Shown here piece by piece: positions 6,576 to 7,393 of a stretch of DNA of 7,393 nt. The position numbers and the translations under genes were made by a program. Each line of letters opens with the position of its first letter. Position 1 is the first letter of the stretch. The stretch lies in the NCBI GenBank assembly GCA_937911845.1, contig CALDQF010000391.1, forward strand, positions 1-7,393, written 5' to 3'. Under the pieces are notes generated by a model, which saw nothing but the letters and a program-made list of their open reading frames with translations, did not search any database and was not told the origin of the DNA. Origin of the DNA: an uncultured Phycisphaera sp. (GTDB lineage Bacteria > Planctomycetota > Phycisphaerae > Phycisphaerales > SM1A02).

Positions 6576-7393
6576 TCACATTCTCTTGGGCGATTCCATG
6601 CCCAGAAGGTCCAAACCATCTGACAGGACTCTTCGCACCAAATCACACAATCTGAGCCGTGAGGCCTGCACCACGGGTTCTTCGGCCTTCAGGACCGAAC
6701 ACTGCTGGTAGAAACTGGCAAACAAGCCCGCCAACCGGTGCAAATAGCCGCAGAGATGGTGTGGCTCCAGCGAATGTGAGACCTGATGCACCACTTTGGC
6801 GTAACCGAGCAACTGGAGTCCCAGATCTTTTTCGGCTGGCTCTTGGGGCTGTAATGAGGCACCGTCGGGCACTCCGCCGGCTCGGTCCAGCAAGGAGCAA
6901 ATTCTTGCGTGGGCGTACAGCAGATACGGTCCAGTGTCGCCTTCGAACGCCACCATGCGATCCATATCAAAGACGTAATCCTTGCCCGCATCGCTGCTCA
7001 GGTCCGCGTATTTGATGGCCGCAATCCCAACCGCACGTCCGATGCGGCCAAGTTCGTCTTCAGAAAGACCATGGGTTGGCGCGGACGGTTCCTGCGAACG
7101 CGCGACCACTGCATCGGTACCCCGACGAATGGCCTCCTGAATCAAACTCATCAAACTGGCGTTGGTACCACTTCGGGTTTTCAATGGCTTTCCATCGGCA
7201 CCGAGGACGGTACCGAAGCCAAGGTGGTTCAGTTCAGCCGACGTGCCATCGGCACAGGTATCCCATCCCAGCATGCGGGACGCTTCGAAGACATCACGGA
7301 AATGATCCCGCTGACGAATATCCACGATGTACAGAATGCGGTCGGCGTTGAGATCATGGGTGCGATGACGAATGGCGGCCAAGTCGGTGGTGG
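6576..7393 (-). CDS. argS: Arginyl-tRNA synthetase, C-terminal part (5' end outside window)
   Basis: The frame is open to the right edge, with 271 complete codons visible before TGA at 6578-6576. The fragment begins TTDLAAIRHR, the conserved ArgRS segment 'YATTDLAAIRYR', followed by DRILYIVDIRQRDHF and FGTVLGADGKPLKTRSG. The last of these is the degenerate KMSKS loop typical of ArgRS. VGIAAIKYADLSSD, YVFDMDRMVAFEGDTGPYLLYAHARI and the C-terminal DALR-type helical domain follow, with SRLRLCDL and GLDLLG close to the end. The enzyme charges tRNA-Arg in the cytoplasm. The catalytic N-terminal half (HxGH motif and arginyl N-terminal domain) lies outside the window. The C-terminus is full length for the family, ending PKRM. 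The stop codon overlaps a possible GTG start of the VKOR-fusion gene as GTGA, so argS may head this minus-strand operon or be part of a longer one. Confidence 0.95.
   Translation of the reverse strand, partial: TTDLAAIRHRTHDLNADRILYIVDIRQRDHFRDVFEASRMLGWDTCADGTSAELNHLGFGTVLGADGKPLKTRSGTNASLMSLIQEAIRRGTDAVVARSQEPSAPTHGLSEDELGRIGRAVGIAAIKYADLSSDAGKDYVFDMDRMVAFEGDTGPYLLYAHARICSLLDRAGGVPDGASLQPQEPAEKDLGLQLLGYAKVVHQVSHSLEPHHLCGYLHRLAGLFASFYQQCSVLKAEEPVVQASRLRLCDLVRRVLSDGLDLLGMESPKRM

Noticed and set aside
1..7393. Search for CRISPR repeats, insertion sequences, tRNA genes, toxin-antitoxin or phage-defence genes
   Set aside because: I saw no regularly spaced repeats, terminal inverted repeats, tRNA-like cloverleaf or matching protein motifs. 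Almost all the sequence is accounted for by the six genes described.

Overview
The window looks like an ordinary chromosomal segment of a Gram-negative-type bacterium, moderately GC-rich by eye. My best guess is Planctomycetota. This rests on the mix of families: a secreted PQQ-type sugar dehydrogenase, a VKOR fused to thioredoxin-fold domains, and a membrane protein with a CPECG-type zinc ribbon at its C-terminus. That guess is inference, because no rRNA or other decisive marker is present. I see no mobile element, phage gene, CRISPR array, tRNA or rRNA.

The left part is plus-strand. It begins with the last 75 codons of methionyl-tRNA synthetase (1-225). After 60 bases comes a full-length ComEC/Rec2-type DNA-uptake channel (286-2622). 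After another 49 bases comes an exported glucose/sorbosone dehydrogenase-like beta-propeller protein (2672-3877).

The right part is minus-strand and reads from the right edge inward. It holds the C-terminal part of arginyl-tRNA synthetase (7393 to 6576), a VKOR-thioredoxin fusion of 631 residues (6510 to 4615), and a 260-residue membrane protein with a C-terminal four-cysteine zinc ribbon (4618 to 3836). The three are packed like an operon. A GTGA stop/start overlap joins the last two, and a second GTGA offers an alternative start for the fusion gene at the end of argS. The two blocks converge tail to tail, and their last genes overlap by 42 bases.

In function, the window combines translation (two aminoacyl-tRNA synthetases), DNA uptake (ComEC), extracytoplasmic sugar oxidation, and disulfide-bond formation in the cell envelope. 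The most notable gene is the fusion: a quinone-coupled VKOR domain, a redox-active DsbA-like domain with a CPDC site, and a second thioredoxin-like domain that appears to have lost its cysteines. The membrane zinc-ribbon protein translationally linked to it is uncharacterised. There are no gene-free stretches over 300 bases, and I found no convincing new system.
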